The translations under genes and the position numbers were made by a program. From assembly GCA_007570785.1 (NCBI GenBank), contig ML662449.1, forward strand, positions 15,088,491-15,152,490: a DNA stretch of 64,000 bases. The letters are read 5' to 3'. Shown here piece by piece: positions 47,883-59,043 of the stretch (position 1 is the first letter of the stretch; the number at the start of each line of letters is the position of its first letter). This DNA is from Antilocapra americana. Its lineage: Eukaryota > Chordata > Mammalia > Artiodactyla > Antilocapridae. The notes beneath the pieces were generated by a model. That model searched no databases. It saw nothing but the letters and a program-made list of their open reading frames with translations, and was not told the DNA's origin.

Positions 47883-50037
47883 CATAATTACACAAAGATA
47901 TCACAAAAAAAGAAAATCGCAGCTCAATAACACTGATGAACATAGATGTAAAAATCCTTGGCAAAATGCTAGCAAACAGAATCTACCAACATATTAAAAG
48001 GATCATACACTGTGATCAAGTGGGATTTATCCCAGAGATGCAATGATTCACCAATCATTGTGATACACTATGTTAGCAAATTGAAGAATAAAACCATCCA
48101 ATTATCTCAACTGATGCAGTAGAAGCTTTTGACAAGATTCAACACTGATTTATGTCAAAAACTCTCCAGAAAGTGGACATAGAGATAACTAACCTCAATA
48201 TAATGTCATATACAACAAACCCACAGCAAATATCATTTCCAACAGTGAAAAACGTAAAGCACTTTTACAACATCAAGAACAAGACAAGAATATCTGCTCT
48301 CATCACTTTTATTCAACATAGTTTTGAAAGTTTGAGCCATGGCAACCAGGGAAGAAAAAGAAATAAGAGGAATACACATTAGAAAAGAAGAAAAATTGTC
48401 ACTATTTGCAGATGACATAATACTATACATAGAAAATTCTAAAGATGCCACCAGAAAATTACTAGAGTTCATCAAAGAGTTTTGGAAAATTGTAAGATAC
48501 AAAACTAATACACATAAATCTTGTTTTTTTATATGTTATCAACAAAAGATAAGAAAGAGAAATTAAGAAAACAAACATCTACCATTGCAACAGAAAGAAT
48601 AAAATACTTAGGAATAAACCTAACTAAGGGGCAAAAGACATGTACTCAGAAAACTATAATATAGTGATGAAAGGAATCAAAGATGATACAAACAGATGGA
48701 GAGATAAGTCATATACTTGGACTGGAAGAATCAATATTCTGAAACTATATAACTCAAGGCAATATACAGACTCAATGCAATTCCTATCAATTTACCAAGG
48801 GCATTTAAAAAATAGAATTATAACAAAAAACTAAAAATTTGTATGAAACACAAAAGACCCCAAATAACCAAAATAATCTTGAGAAAGAAAAATGGAGCTG
48901 GAGAAATCAGTCTATAGTACAAAGCTACAGTAATCAAGACAATATGCTACTGGCACAAAACCAGAAATATAAATCAATGGAACAGGATAGAAAGCACAGA
49001 TAAATCCATACGCCTTAGGTCACCAAATTTATGACAAAGGAGGCAAGAACATACAATGGAGAAAAGACTTATCTTCAATAAGGGATGCTGGAAAAACTGG
49101 ACACCTCCACATAAAAGCATGAAATTAGAATACTCTCTAATACAATACACAAAAATAAGCTCAAAATGGATTAAAGACGTAAAGGTAAGACCAGACACTA
49201 TAAAACTTAGAGGGAAAAACATAGGTAGAAAACACTATGACATAAATTGAAGCAAGATCTTTTTGACCCACTTCCTAGAATAATGAAAATAAAAATGGAA
49301 ATAAACAAATGGGGCCTAATTAAGCTTAAATGCTTTTGCACAAGGAAGGAAACCATAAACAAGACAAAAAGACACACTTCAGAATAGGAGAAAATATTTG
49401 CAAAAGAAGTAACTGACAATGGATTAATTCTCAAAATGTACAAATAGCTCATGCGGCTCAATATTAACAAGACAAATAACCTAATCAAAAAATGGGAGGA
49501 AGAACTGGACTTTTTTTCAAAAAAGACAAATGAAAAGATATTCAACACCACTAATTATTAGAAAAATGCAAATCATAGCTACAATGAGGTATTATCTCAC
49601 ATCAGTAACAATGGAAATCATCAAAAATTATACAAACAATAAATGCTGGATTTGGTGAAAAGTGAACCCTTTTACTCTATTAATGAGAATCTAAACTGAT
49701 AAAGCCACTATCAAGAACAGTATGGGGGTTCCTTAGAAAACTGAAAATAGAACTACCATATGACCTAGCAATCACACTCCTGGCCATACACCCAGAGAAA
49801 ACTGTAATTCAAAAAGATACGTGCACCCCAATGTTCATTGCATCACTATTTACAATAGCCAGTATATGGAAGCAAACCAAATGTCCATCAACAGAGGAAT
49901 GGATAGAGAAGATTAGGTACATATATACAATGGAATACTATTCAACCATTAAAAGGAACACAGCTGTGTCATTTGGAGATGTGGATGGACCTTGAGGATG
50001 TCATACAATGTGAAGCAAGTCAGAAAGAGAAAAACAG

Positions 50038-50371
50038 AGCTTTCCTGAGGGGTCAGTAGTAAAGAATCTTCCTGTCAATGCAGGAGACATGTGTTCAATC
50101 CCTGAACCAGGAAGATCCCACATGCAGTGGAGCAACTAATCCCATGTGCCACAACTACTGAACCTGTACTCTATAGCCCAGGAGCCCCAACTAGCAAGAC
50201 CACATGCCACAACTACTGAAGTCCATGTACCCTAGAGCCTGGGCTCTGCAATAAGAGAAGCCACTGCAATGAGAAGCCTGCAGACCCCAACAAAGAATAG
50301 CCTCTGCTCATTGCAACTAGAGAAAGCCTGTTTACAGCAATGACCACCCAGCACAACCAAAAATAAACTAG
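50038..50371 (+). mobile_element. CHR-type SINE, nearly complete
   Basis: Head 'gctttcctgaggggtcagta', 'gcaggagacatgtgttcaat', body 'ccacatgccacaactactga', 'gcaataagagaagccactgc', end 'gcacaaccaaaaataaac'. The flanks 'agaaagagaaaaac' (left) and 'gagagagaaacg' (right) are a plausible diverged target duplication inside the end of L1 ORF2. Confidence 0.85.
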
Positions 50372-50604
50372 GAGAGAGAAACGAATATTGAATATTAATA
50401 CATATGTGGAATTTAGAAATAGAGTGTGATGATCTTGTTATAAAACAAATAGAGACACAGATGCAGAGAAACAATGTGTGGACACCAAGGGGGTAAGGGG
50501 AGTTGGAATGAATTGGGGGATTGGAATTGACATACATACACGTCTATGTATAAAATATTAATAGATAACTAATGAGAATCTGTTCTATTGCATAGGAAAC
50601 TATT

Positions 50605-51955
50605 AAGTTTGCAACCCATGGACTGCAGCACGTCAACCTTCCTTGCCCTTCACTATCTCTCAGAGTTTCCTTAAACTCATGTCCATCGGTTGGTGATGCC
50701 ATCCAACCATCTCATCTTCTGCTGCCCTCTTTTCCTCTTGCCTTCAATCTTCCCGAGCATCAGGGTCTTTTCCAATGAGTCAGCTCTTCAGATGGCCAAA
50801 GTATTGGAGCTTTGGCATCAGTCCTTCCAAAGAATATTCAAGATTAATTTCCTTTAGTATTGACTGGTTTGATCTTCTTGCTGTTCAAGGGACTCTTAAG
50901 AATCTTCTTCAGCTCCACAGTTTGAAATCATCATTATTTTGGCCCTCAGCCCTCTTGATGGTTCAACTTTCACATCCATAAAAATGGAAAAACCATAGAT
51001 TTGGTTATATGGACTTTTGTCTGCAAAGTGATGTTTCTGATTTTTAATATTCTGTCTAGGTTTGTCATGACTTTTCCCACAAGGAGCAAGCATCTTTCTC
51101 AGTTCACATGCTGCTGAAGCCTAGCTTGAAGGATTTTGAACATTACCTTGCTAGCATGTGAAATGAGCACAAGTTTACAGTAGCTTGAATATTGTTTGGC
51201 ATTGCTTTTCTTTGTGATTAGAATGAAACCTGATCTTTTCCAGTCCTGTGGCCACTGCTGAGTTTTCCAAATTTGCTGACATATTGGGTGCAGCACTTTC
51301 ACAGCATCATCTTTTAGGATTTGAAATAACTCAGCTGATATTCCATCATCTCTACTAGCTTTGCTCATAGTAATGCTTCCTAAGGCCCACTTGATTTCAT
51401 GCTTCAGGATATCTGGCTCTACGTGAATGATCACATTATCATGGTTATCTGGGTCATTAAGGTCTCTTTTTTATAGTTCTCCTATGTATTCTTGCTATCT
51501 CTTCTTAATATCTTCTGTTTCTGGTAGGTCCTTGACGTTTTTGTCCTTTATTGAGCCCTCTTTGCATGAAATCCTCCCTTAATATTACTAATTTTCTTGA
51601 AGAAATCTCTGGACTTTCCCCTTCTATTGCTTTCCCCTATTTATTTGCATTGTTCACTTAAAAAGGCTTTCTTTTCTACCCTTGCTATTCTCTGGATCAG
51701 CTATTCAGTTGTGTATATCTTTCCTTGCTATCCTTTGGAGCAACTGTTTCAGTTACGTATATTCAGTTGTGTATATCTTTCTGTTACTCCTTTACCTTTC
51801 ACTTCTCTTTTTTTCTCAGCTATTTGTGAGGCCTCTTTAGATAACCATTTGTCTTTTTGCATTTCTTTTTCTTGGGGATGATTTTGGTCATCACTTCCTG
51901 TATAATGTTAAGAACCTCGGTCATTAGTTCTTTAGGCACACTGTCTACCTATATG
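50605..51955 (-). mobile_element. BovB LINE with a large internal deletion
   Basis: On the minus strand the 5' part (linker and start of the reverse transcriptase, 51955-51100) is joined directly to the C-terminal part (51095-50605). The catalytic core of the reverse transcriptase, roughly 850 bp in other copies, is missing at the junction near 51097. The frame 51434-51099 carries 'DWKRSGFIL' of the fingers. A local duplication of 'attcagttgtgtatatcttt' occurs at 51703 and 51762. The 3' tail is missing its ACTGA array. Confidence 0.85.
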
Positions 51956-52002
51956 GAATTTGCTATATAGATCAGGATGAAAAAATTTAGTCAAAGAACT
52001 TC

Positions 52003-52060
52003 ATTTTCCAAAAAATAATACTAAAACCCAACAAAGATAAGTGGGATAGACTCAGGATTA
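52003..52060. repeat. Left copy of a 58-bp direct repeat flanking BovB
   Basis: It begins 'attttccaaaaaataatact' and ends 'gggatagactcaggatta'. It differs from the copy at 52959 by about three changes. The BovB at 52061 starts immediately after it. Confidence 0.8.
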
Positions 52061-52958
52061 TCAGTTCAGTCACTCAGTTGTATCCGCCTCTTTGCGACCC
52101 CACGACTGCAGCACACCAGGCTTCCTTGTCCTTCACCAACTCCCGGAGCTTGCTCAAACTCATCCATTGAGTTGGTGATACCATCCAACCGTCTCATCCT
52201 CTGTTATCCCCTTCTCCTCCTGCCTTCAATCTTTCCCAGCATCAGGGTCTTTTCCACTGAGTCAGCTCTTCGCATCAGGTGGCCAAAGTGTTGGAATTTC
52301 AGCTTCAGTATCAGTCCTTCCAGATAATATTCATGACTGATTTATTTTAGCATTGACTGGTTTGATCTTGCAGTCCAAGTGACTCTCAAAGGTCTTTGCC
52401 AATAACACAGTTCAAAAGCATCAATCCTTCAGCACTTAGCTTTCTGTATGGTCCAACTCTCACATACATACATGACTACTGGAAAAACTGTAGCTTTGAC
52501 TAGACAGACCATTGTTGGCAAAGTAATGTCTCTGCTTTGTAATATGCTGTCTAGGTTGGTCATAAATTTTCTTCCAAGGAGCAAGCATCTTTTAATTTCA
52601 TGGCTGCAGTCACCATCTGCAGTGATTCTGGAGCCCCCCCCCCCAAATAAATTGTCTCACTGTTTCCATTGTTTCCCCATCTATTTGCCATGAAGTGATG
52701 GGACAGAATACCAAGATTTTAGTTTTTTGAATGTTGAGTTTTAAGCCAGCTTTTTCACTCTCCTCTTTCACTTTCATTGAGAGTCTCTTTAGTTCTTCAC
52801 TTTCTGCCATAAGGATGGTGTCATCTTTGTATCTGAGGTTATTGATATTTCTCCCAGCAATCTTAATTCCAGCTTGTGCTTCACCCAGCCCAGCATTTCT
52901 CATGATGAACTCTGCGTATAAGTTAAATAAGCAGGGTGACAATATACAGCCTTGATGT
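52061..52958 (-). mobile_element. BovB LINE, 5'-truncated, between long direct repeats
   Basis: The tail begins 'tcagttcagtcactcagttg'. The element then runs through the C-terminal region, thumb and reverse transcriptase palm on the minus strand and stops in 'caatatacagccttga'. The catalytic box in frame 52942-52610 reads Y-K-D-D instead of Y-A-D-D. A homopolymer of C at 52634-52646 breaks the frame. The plus-strand frames over it are shadows. Confidence 0.88.
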
Positions 52959-53015
52959 ATTTTCCAAAAGTAATACTAAAATCCAACAAAGATAAGTGGG
53001 ATAGACTCAGGATTA
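52959..53015. repeat. Right copy of the 57-bp direct repeat
   Basis: The sequence 'attttccaaaagtaatacta' to 'gggatagactcaggatta' repeats 52003-52060. It is followed, after four bases, by a second BovB tail in the same orientation. Confidence 0.8.
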
Positions 53016-53115
53016 TAATTTCAGTTCAGTTCAGTTCAGTCCCTCAGTTGTTTCCTACTCTTGCTACCCCATGGACTGCAACACTCCAGGCTTTCCTGTC
53101 CATCACCAACTCTGG
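53016..53115 (-). mobile_element. Short BovB LINE 3'-end fragment
   Basis: It begins with a longer CAGTT array ('tttcagttcagttcagttca') and continues 'gtccctcagttgtttcctac' to 'catcaccaactctgggg', about 95 bp. It lies directly behind the second copy of the direct repeat. Confidence 0.8.
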
Positions 53116-54584
53116 GGAAAGATACAATTTCCAATCTAGGGTTCTTTCCATAAAATTTCATCAGAATTTCCCCTGGTTTATTTCCAGGCATTATCTGACA
53201 ACTCGTGGAAGGAGTAATTTAAGATTTAGAAAAAGACCTCTCAAGTCACTTGATTAATTTGGTGGAATGCATCCTGTAATCAGGTCGGAAAACTCTCAAG
53301 TTGATTCATGTCAACTTCTGTAGGAGTGGTCTGTTCACTTTACATCGAAATATTTATAGGACGGGTGTCAAGGTAGAGATATTCAATCCCATTGGGTACA
53401 AGTATAATACATGTCTCTTAAGATAAAATCTGGATAAATTTTACCTCTTGAGAGTATTTTACAAAGGTAGGCAGCTGAGGATCTACATTTACCATCATTT
53501 TGACTCCAAAATCCAAGAACATATTCAAGGCATTTATTCTACATGATTTTATCTCATAATATATTCACTTTTACAATATTAACTTTGAGAAATTTCTTCT
53601 CTAGTATCTGAAATTTAGAAAATCTAGAATAAAAATTTCCTTCTAAAAACCTACCCTGTGAATCTGGGCTGAGCTGAAATCCTCAATATAAATGAAATCC
53701 CTAGAGACGATAATTGTGTTATCCCAGGGAGTTCAAGATATCTTGATTGAAGTTTCTCATGTATATATCATGAAGCCCAGACAGTGAATCAGTCATTATG
53801 AATCGTAACCAGTTTAGAGGTATAGAGCATTGGTAGACAGGACATTTTATCTTCATTTGTGCATATATAAGGAATGAAAATACATAATTGAAATATATAT
53901 AAAAGTATTGAGTTATTAGGTGGAAAAAAAGACAAGGCTAAGTAAATGAGTCAATTGTTAAATAAAGGGTAGTATTTAAAATTTTTTCTTTTTATTCTCC
54001 CAGCCTGGAATAAACCATTCCCTTAGTAGAATGACTACATGAGTTTAGGCTAAATTATGAAACTATAAAAAGCAACCCCAAAATCTCAGTGACTCACAAC
54101 AAATGTCTATTTCTTTCTGAAACTGCTTGTCTACCATGAGTTGGCTCTGATTTTTTTCATGCTATTTTGCTTCAATATTCAGATTTACTCTAGACCCTTT
54201 ATGTAACCTCATGTATAAAATGTAAGTTGGAACTAATGCAGAAATGGGTTGAGGGAAATGAACATTGATGTTTTCTCTGATATCACACTGGTAACTGATT
54301 GGCCAAAGTAAGTTGAGTGTTTGTGTTTGAGGCCAAGAAATTGGAAACTTTACTCCATAACGTAGATCACCACAAAAAGGAATGTCCAAGAAGGGACAAG
54401 AAGTATGTTTAGCCATAATGCAGCTTATCGCATTGATTTATACATCAGGAAAGGGATGAATTACAGTTAAAAACTTCATGCAGCCTTACATCACCACCCA
54501 ACAAAAATAGCTATGAAAGTACATATCCCTCCCTGCAAAAAAAAAGAAAAAGAAAATAAAGACTTACACCAATCAAATGCCAGA
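53116..54584. other. Intergenic DNA, nothing recognised
   Basis: No gene or family-level repeat is recognised. The minus-strand frame 54416-54162 has no distinguishing features. A purine-rich A/G run lies at 54536-54562. Confidence 0.55.
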
Positions 54585-54800
54585 CTCTTTTTTAAAAAAT
54601 TTACTTATTTTTAATTGATTGGTGATTGTTTTACTATATTGGTTCGATTTCTGTCATACAACAACATGAGTTAGCCATAGGTGTACATATGTTCCTTCTC
54701 TCTTGAATCTCCCTCCCACCTTCTGCCCATTCTCACCCCTCTAGGTTATTACAGAGCTCAGTTTGAGTTCCTTGAGTCATACAACAAATTCCCATTGAAA
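54585..54800 (-). mobile_element. L1 LINE 3' UTR fragment
   Basis: Antisense 3' UTR: 'atttctgtcatacaacaaca', 'gttagccataggtgtacata', 'tctccctcccaccttctgcc' and 'agctcagtttgagttccttg'. It begins with a T-rich tail (54585-54625). Only the last ~200 bp of the L1 were copied. Confidence 0.75.
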
Positions 54801-54825
54801 TGTCAGACTCTTGAGAGATGCCACT

Positions 54826-55010
54826 GTGTGTGTTAGTCACTCAGTTATGTCTGACTCTTTGTGACCCCATGGTCTGTCCATGGAATTCTCTAGGCAAGAA
54901 TATTGGAGTGGGTTGCCATTCCCTTCTCCAGGGGATCTTCCTGACCTAGGGATTGACCCTGGCTCATCTGCATTACAGGCAGGTTCTTTACCATCTAAGC
55001 CACCAGGAAA
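54826..55010 (-). mobile_element. Bov-tA SINE
   Basis: Antisense copy: 'gtgtgttagtcactcagtta', 'ccatggaattctctaggcaa', 'ccttctccaggggatcttcc', head end 'taagccaccaggaaaaac'. It lacks ~17 bp between the gtctgtcc box and the usual 'gactgtagcc', a common variant. Confidence 0.88.
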
Positions 55011-55320
55011 AACAGATAACCAATTAATAATTTGTGTGTTGCTTGATCATGTTCCAGTTTGCCAGGAACAATCTCCTTTTACTTTCAATAGTGTTTTGGG
55101 GTTGTATGTTTAGAATATTTTAAAATGAAATTTTAGGAAAAACATAACTGTCTTGGACTTATTGTCAATTATATGGTCATCCCTAGGGACATAATGACTG
55201 CTTCAACAAGCTTGTGTTTCAGCAATATAGATCCTACAATCATGGGATTAGAGAGTCATCAGTTTGCTCTTGGATGATGCCTATGAGGTTCTGAAATGGC
55301 TCTTTTCCCACGTATCTACT

Positions 55321-56290
55321 TGTTAGTGTTACTGAATTCAGAATTCCATGTTCCAGATGCATAGTGAGGCCCATCAATACCAAACTTAAGAGTTCAGAAC
55401 AGAGAAAAGTTTATTACAGATTCACATAAGGAGATTGTTGGCTCATGCCCTAAGAACCCCAAAGTTACAGAGAGCCTTCAGCAAGTCTGTTTAAAAGCAA
55501 AAAGATTAACTAACTAATCATGGACATGGTTAGTTTTTGCAGACTTCTGGGTGTCAGATCCTTTGTTCTTGAGGTTGGGTCATGGTCAGGTAATGACGAT
55601 CCTATAAATCTCTTCCTGATGAATGTTATTGTCTGTTCTGACAATGAGCAAAGTCCAAAGGCACAATTTTCACACTCCAAGGGCCCAGTCCTGGCTAAGA
55701 GGAGGCAAATCTCAGTTCGCAGCTCCTTCAGGGCCAGGTTCCCACATCTTGCCCAGCTGTCATTCCTGAGGGAGACAGGCATCCAACCCAACTGGTCCTC
55801 AGTCTCCTCAGGCTACCCAAATGGGGAGACTAGGTCTCACAGACTGTGACCCAGACAGATGGCCACTGCTGTTAGGTCACAGAGACAGGGATGGGGGAGA
55901 GGTTTTCTGCCGCCTCAAGGCATGGGCCAAGGTTACAGGAGGGGCTTAGTGAGGGCTCTGTAGCCCTGCAGGGCATAGTTCCCAGTCTCTTCCCTGGGCC
56001 CTCCAGCTCACCTGCTGGTCTAAGGCTGGGTAAGCCAAGGCCAGGAGAAGGCCTGAATTATCCTGTTACCTCACTCTCCACCTGATGACCAACAGACCAC
56101 TGACCCTTGACTGAATAATTTCCCTCAGGGTCCCTCATTGACAGTTAGCTGTGGATAGGGCCCACTGCGGTGCTGACTAATAGCTGAGTAGGACAACTAA
56201 CAGTTGCTCATGGACAGTTGGCTGCTTGTGGGCAGGGCCCACTGAGGCACTGAGCAATGGCTGAGCAAGACCTGTTGTCTTGGAACAAAG
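55321..56290 (-). repeat. Probable solitary LTR, minus strand
   Basis: GC-richer than its surroundings. Near the low-coordinate end the minus strand carries AATAAAC (about 55410-55416) followed by 'ttttctctgttctgaac', as at the 3' part of an LTR, and the plus strand begins TGTTAGTG at about 55326. At the other end lies an imperfect tandem duplication of a ~70-bp unit (56136-56194 and 56209-56271). No partner LTR, PBS or target duplication was found, so both ends and class are uncertain. The frames in it are not conserved genes. Confidence 0.45.
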
Positions 56291-57623
56291 TGCAGAAAAA
56301 TGAGTCACAGAAATGGCTACGTGCTAAGGGCTGTGTTCATCCTGCTCTATTACATTAGTAGCTTTTGCAATTTGATAGGAAAAGCTGTACAAAATTTAAC
56401 TATATCTGTTAAGCCAAGCAGAAGTAGGGGAGAAGAAGTCCAAAGTGACACAGTAAATCTGATTGAATATAGGAAGAATATTTGGAAACTGTTATCTCTA
56501 TTTCCTCCCTCAAGTACAAATACAAGAAAGTCAGGCTGCTCAAGAGCAGAAAATGAGATCTTTTCACCAAGAGGAGTAAAGTGGCACAACTCTTTAAAAG
56601 GCACAATTTGCTGATATTAATTCTAATTCTAAACAATAACAGCCATTTATTTCAGCAATTTTTCTTCCAGAAATTCATACTAAGGAAATAATCATAGCTA
56701 TAAGCAAAGAAGTGCTGAGGCAATTCCTTTCTTTACCATTTTTAAAACACAATGGATAAAGACAGCATTAAGCAATTTACTCACATTTTAAAATCTATTA
56801 ATGACAATATTAGATCCAAATGATCATCTCATTTTTCTAGAACAGAATACTGTAGTCTAAAGCTTTTTAATGTCATTTATCTCATAAGAAGAAATGGGAG
56901 AGTAAACATTTCAATCCAGATAGAATAGCTTCCCTACTCTGTTCTCAAAAAATTAGATACTATCTAGAGAGGAAAAATAACCATCTATCACCTACATTGT
57001 ATTTCATATATTTTGTAAGCAGTAGATAATTACAGTTATCAAAAAGACTATTTTAGAAAGGGCCATCAGCACAAATGGCAGAGTAGGTAGCTCTAAGAAT
57101 CCATTCATAGCAACATTGAAAAATGAAGCAAAAACTGTTAGAATCAATTTTGTCAGAGTGTTAGAAAATAGTCAAGTGATTGCAGCAACCAAATCATCAC
57201 TGAACATAAAGAAAATGATAATTTAGAAAAGTAGAAAAACTTCATGATATTTTTGCTTGCATTGTCCAACTCCCTCCTTATCTTAAGCATAATCTTAAAG
57301 ATGACAGCTTACTTTCCATCATGGAACTCTGGTCCCTGGTTTCATAGGGAATAGAATAGACTTTATTCTCAAATGATCATGTTTATCTGTTCTAACATGT
57401 CAGGGGCTACACAAAGACTGGAATAATTGCTTGACTTCATTTGTCCTAATAGGATTCACATAATATGGAAAGTTGTATTCATTTCAAAAACAACTGTAAG
57501 GCAATTGAACCATTTCCTGTGGCCTGTGGTTAAAGATTACAGTTATAGTAAACAATAAAACATCTAAATTCTGGAATAAAAGTCGAGGAAGAAGGTTTCT
57601 TTCTTTCTTTTTTTTCTTTTTTG
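56291..57623. other. Intergenic DNA, one weak L1-like trace
   Basis: No gene is supported. Around 56650-56720 the phrase 'ccagaaattcatactaagga' with 'aataatcatagc' recalls the C-terminal end of ORF2 in very old L1s, but the match is short. Confidence 0.45.
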
Positions 57624-57635
57624 TTGTTGCTTTTT

Positions 57636-58001
57636 TTTGGTTTTCTTTTCTTTTTATTTATTTATTATTTATTTTTTTTATATTGTAACAAATTCAGGAA
57701 AGACTTTTTTTCTTTACATTATTGTGTTGGTTTTGCCATACAATGACATGAATTTGCCATGAGTATACATGTGTTCCCCTTCTATAATCCCCTTCCCACC
57801 TCCCTCCCAATTCCATCCCTCTGGGTCATCCCAGTTTATACCTAAAGCAACTAGAAAAGGAAGAAATGCAGAACGCCAGGGTTAGTAGAAGGAAAGAAAT
57901 CTTAAAGATCAGGGAAGAAATAAATACAAAAGAAACAAAAGAGACCATAGCAAAAATCAACAAAGCCAAAAGCTTACTCTTTGAGAAGATAAATAAAATT
58001 A
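57636..58001 (-). mobile_element. Small L1 LINE insertion with 5' inversion (twin priming)
   Basis: Poly-T-rich tail (57636-57680) and antisense L1 3' UTR ('gttttgccatacaatgacat', 'gtatacatgtgttccccttc', 'ccctctgggtcatccc') up to ~57833. It then switches to sense-orientation L1 ORF2 ('cctaaagcaactagaaaagg' to 'gaagataaataaaatt') up to 58001. A 12-bp direct repeat 'ttgttgcttttt' flanks the unit at 57624-57635 and 58002-58013. This is the signature of twin-primed reverse transcription. Confidence 0.85.
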
Positions 58002-59043
58002 TTGTTGCTTTTTGAAATTCACAAGAGATCATGTATACTGGAGACTTTAGAAGACCACATGCATCCTCAAGGCAGGGCACATATTAATAAAAAGGCTGCA
58101 AGTACCCAATGTTGAAGTGAGACTGTGTAAATACTTTACAAAAATATTATAGGTAAGTCACCAAAAAACAGCTAAAGAACACAGCAAACAAGAAAAATAA
58201 AGACAAGATGTGGGAGATTTGACTCCCAGAGTTGTTACATTATATAACTCAAGATTCCAGTGTTTTATAAAAACTTAGAAAGCATGAAAAGAAACAAGAA
58301 AGCATGGCCTATTCCCAGAAAAAACTTCTCGAATCTATCCTTGAGGAAGCATAGACATTGGATTTATTAGGCAAAGACTTTAAGTCAATCATTTTAAATA
58401 TACCCAAAGAATTTAAACAGCACAATCAACCTACAATTTTAATAGACATATACAGAACACTGTATATCAAAACAATAGCATTCACACTCTTCTCAAATGC
58501 ATATGAGGCATTTTCCATGATAGACCATATGTTAGGCTATAAATTCAGTCTCCATAGATGTAAAAATATAAATATTATACAAAGTAACTTCTTTGAGCAT
58601 AACAGATGAAAGTTAGAAATCATAAAGAACTGGAAAATCCACAAAATCTTGGAAATTAAAAACACAATCTTGTACAATAGATCAAAGAATAAATCACAAG
58701 GGAAATTTAGAAAATATTTAGAAATTAATGAAAATTAAAATACAATATACTAGAACTGTGAGATGCAGCAAATGCAGCACCAAGGTAATGAGTAAACAAA
58801 AGCTAAATATAGAAGAAATAAAGAAACATTAGAGATTAGAGCTGAGATGCATGAAATACAAAATATAAAAATACTAGAGGAAATTAATAAAACAAAAAGT
58901 TCTTTGAGAAAATTAACAAAATTGTTAAAACTTTAGCTTGATACTAACAAAAAAAAGGGAAGACTTAAATTACTAAAATCCTAAACAAAAGTGGGCACAG
59001 TATTACCAATTCTATAGAAATAAAAAGGATTATAAGGCAGTAG

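Larger units (their letters stand above)
45808..50035 (+). pseudogene. L1 ORF2 (endonuclease and reverse transcriptase), heavily broken
   Basis: The start is set by the ATG at 45808, which opens the endonuclease N-terminus with 'IITLNVNVLNAP'. Later landmarks are the reverse transcriptase catalytic F-A-D-D at 48405-48416 in the open frame 48339-48566, 'WTGRINILK' near 48720, and C-terminal frames near 49056-49250. Many stops and frameshifts and three SINE insertions (46312, 47097, 47677) interrupt it. In life the protein nicks DNA and reverse transcribes L1 RNA in the nucleus. This copy cannot. It ends next to the SINE at 50038. Confidence 0.85.
43940..50600 (+). mobile_element. Nearly full-length old L1 LINE with 5' UTR
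   Basis: Order on the plus strand: GC-rich 5' UTR of two monomers (43940-~44715), a further GC-rich and then T-rich leader to ~45290, the C-terminal part of ORF1, ORF2, then a 3' UTR (50400-50600) that stops in 'tattgcataggaaactatta' at a BovB. Four SINEs have inserted. ORFs are broken throughout. The length after removing the SINEs is about 5.7 kb, close to a complete L1 apart from a missing ORF1 N-terminal region. Confidence 0.75.

Noticed and set aside
55520..55849. Overlapping frames of ~100 codons in GC-rich DNA, considered as a possible exon
   Set aside because: Frames are open on both strands over the same bases, no splice-like structure is evident, and the block has LTR-like signals.
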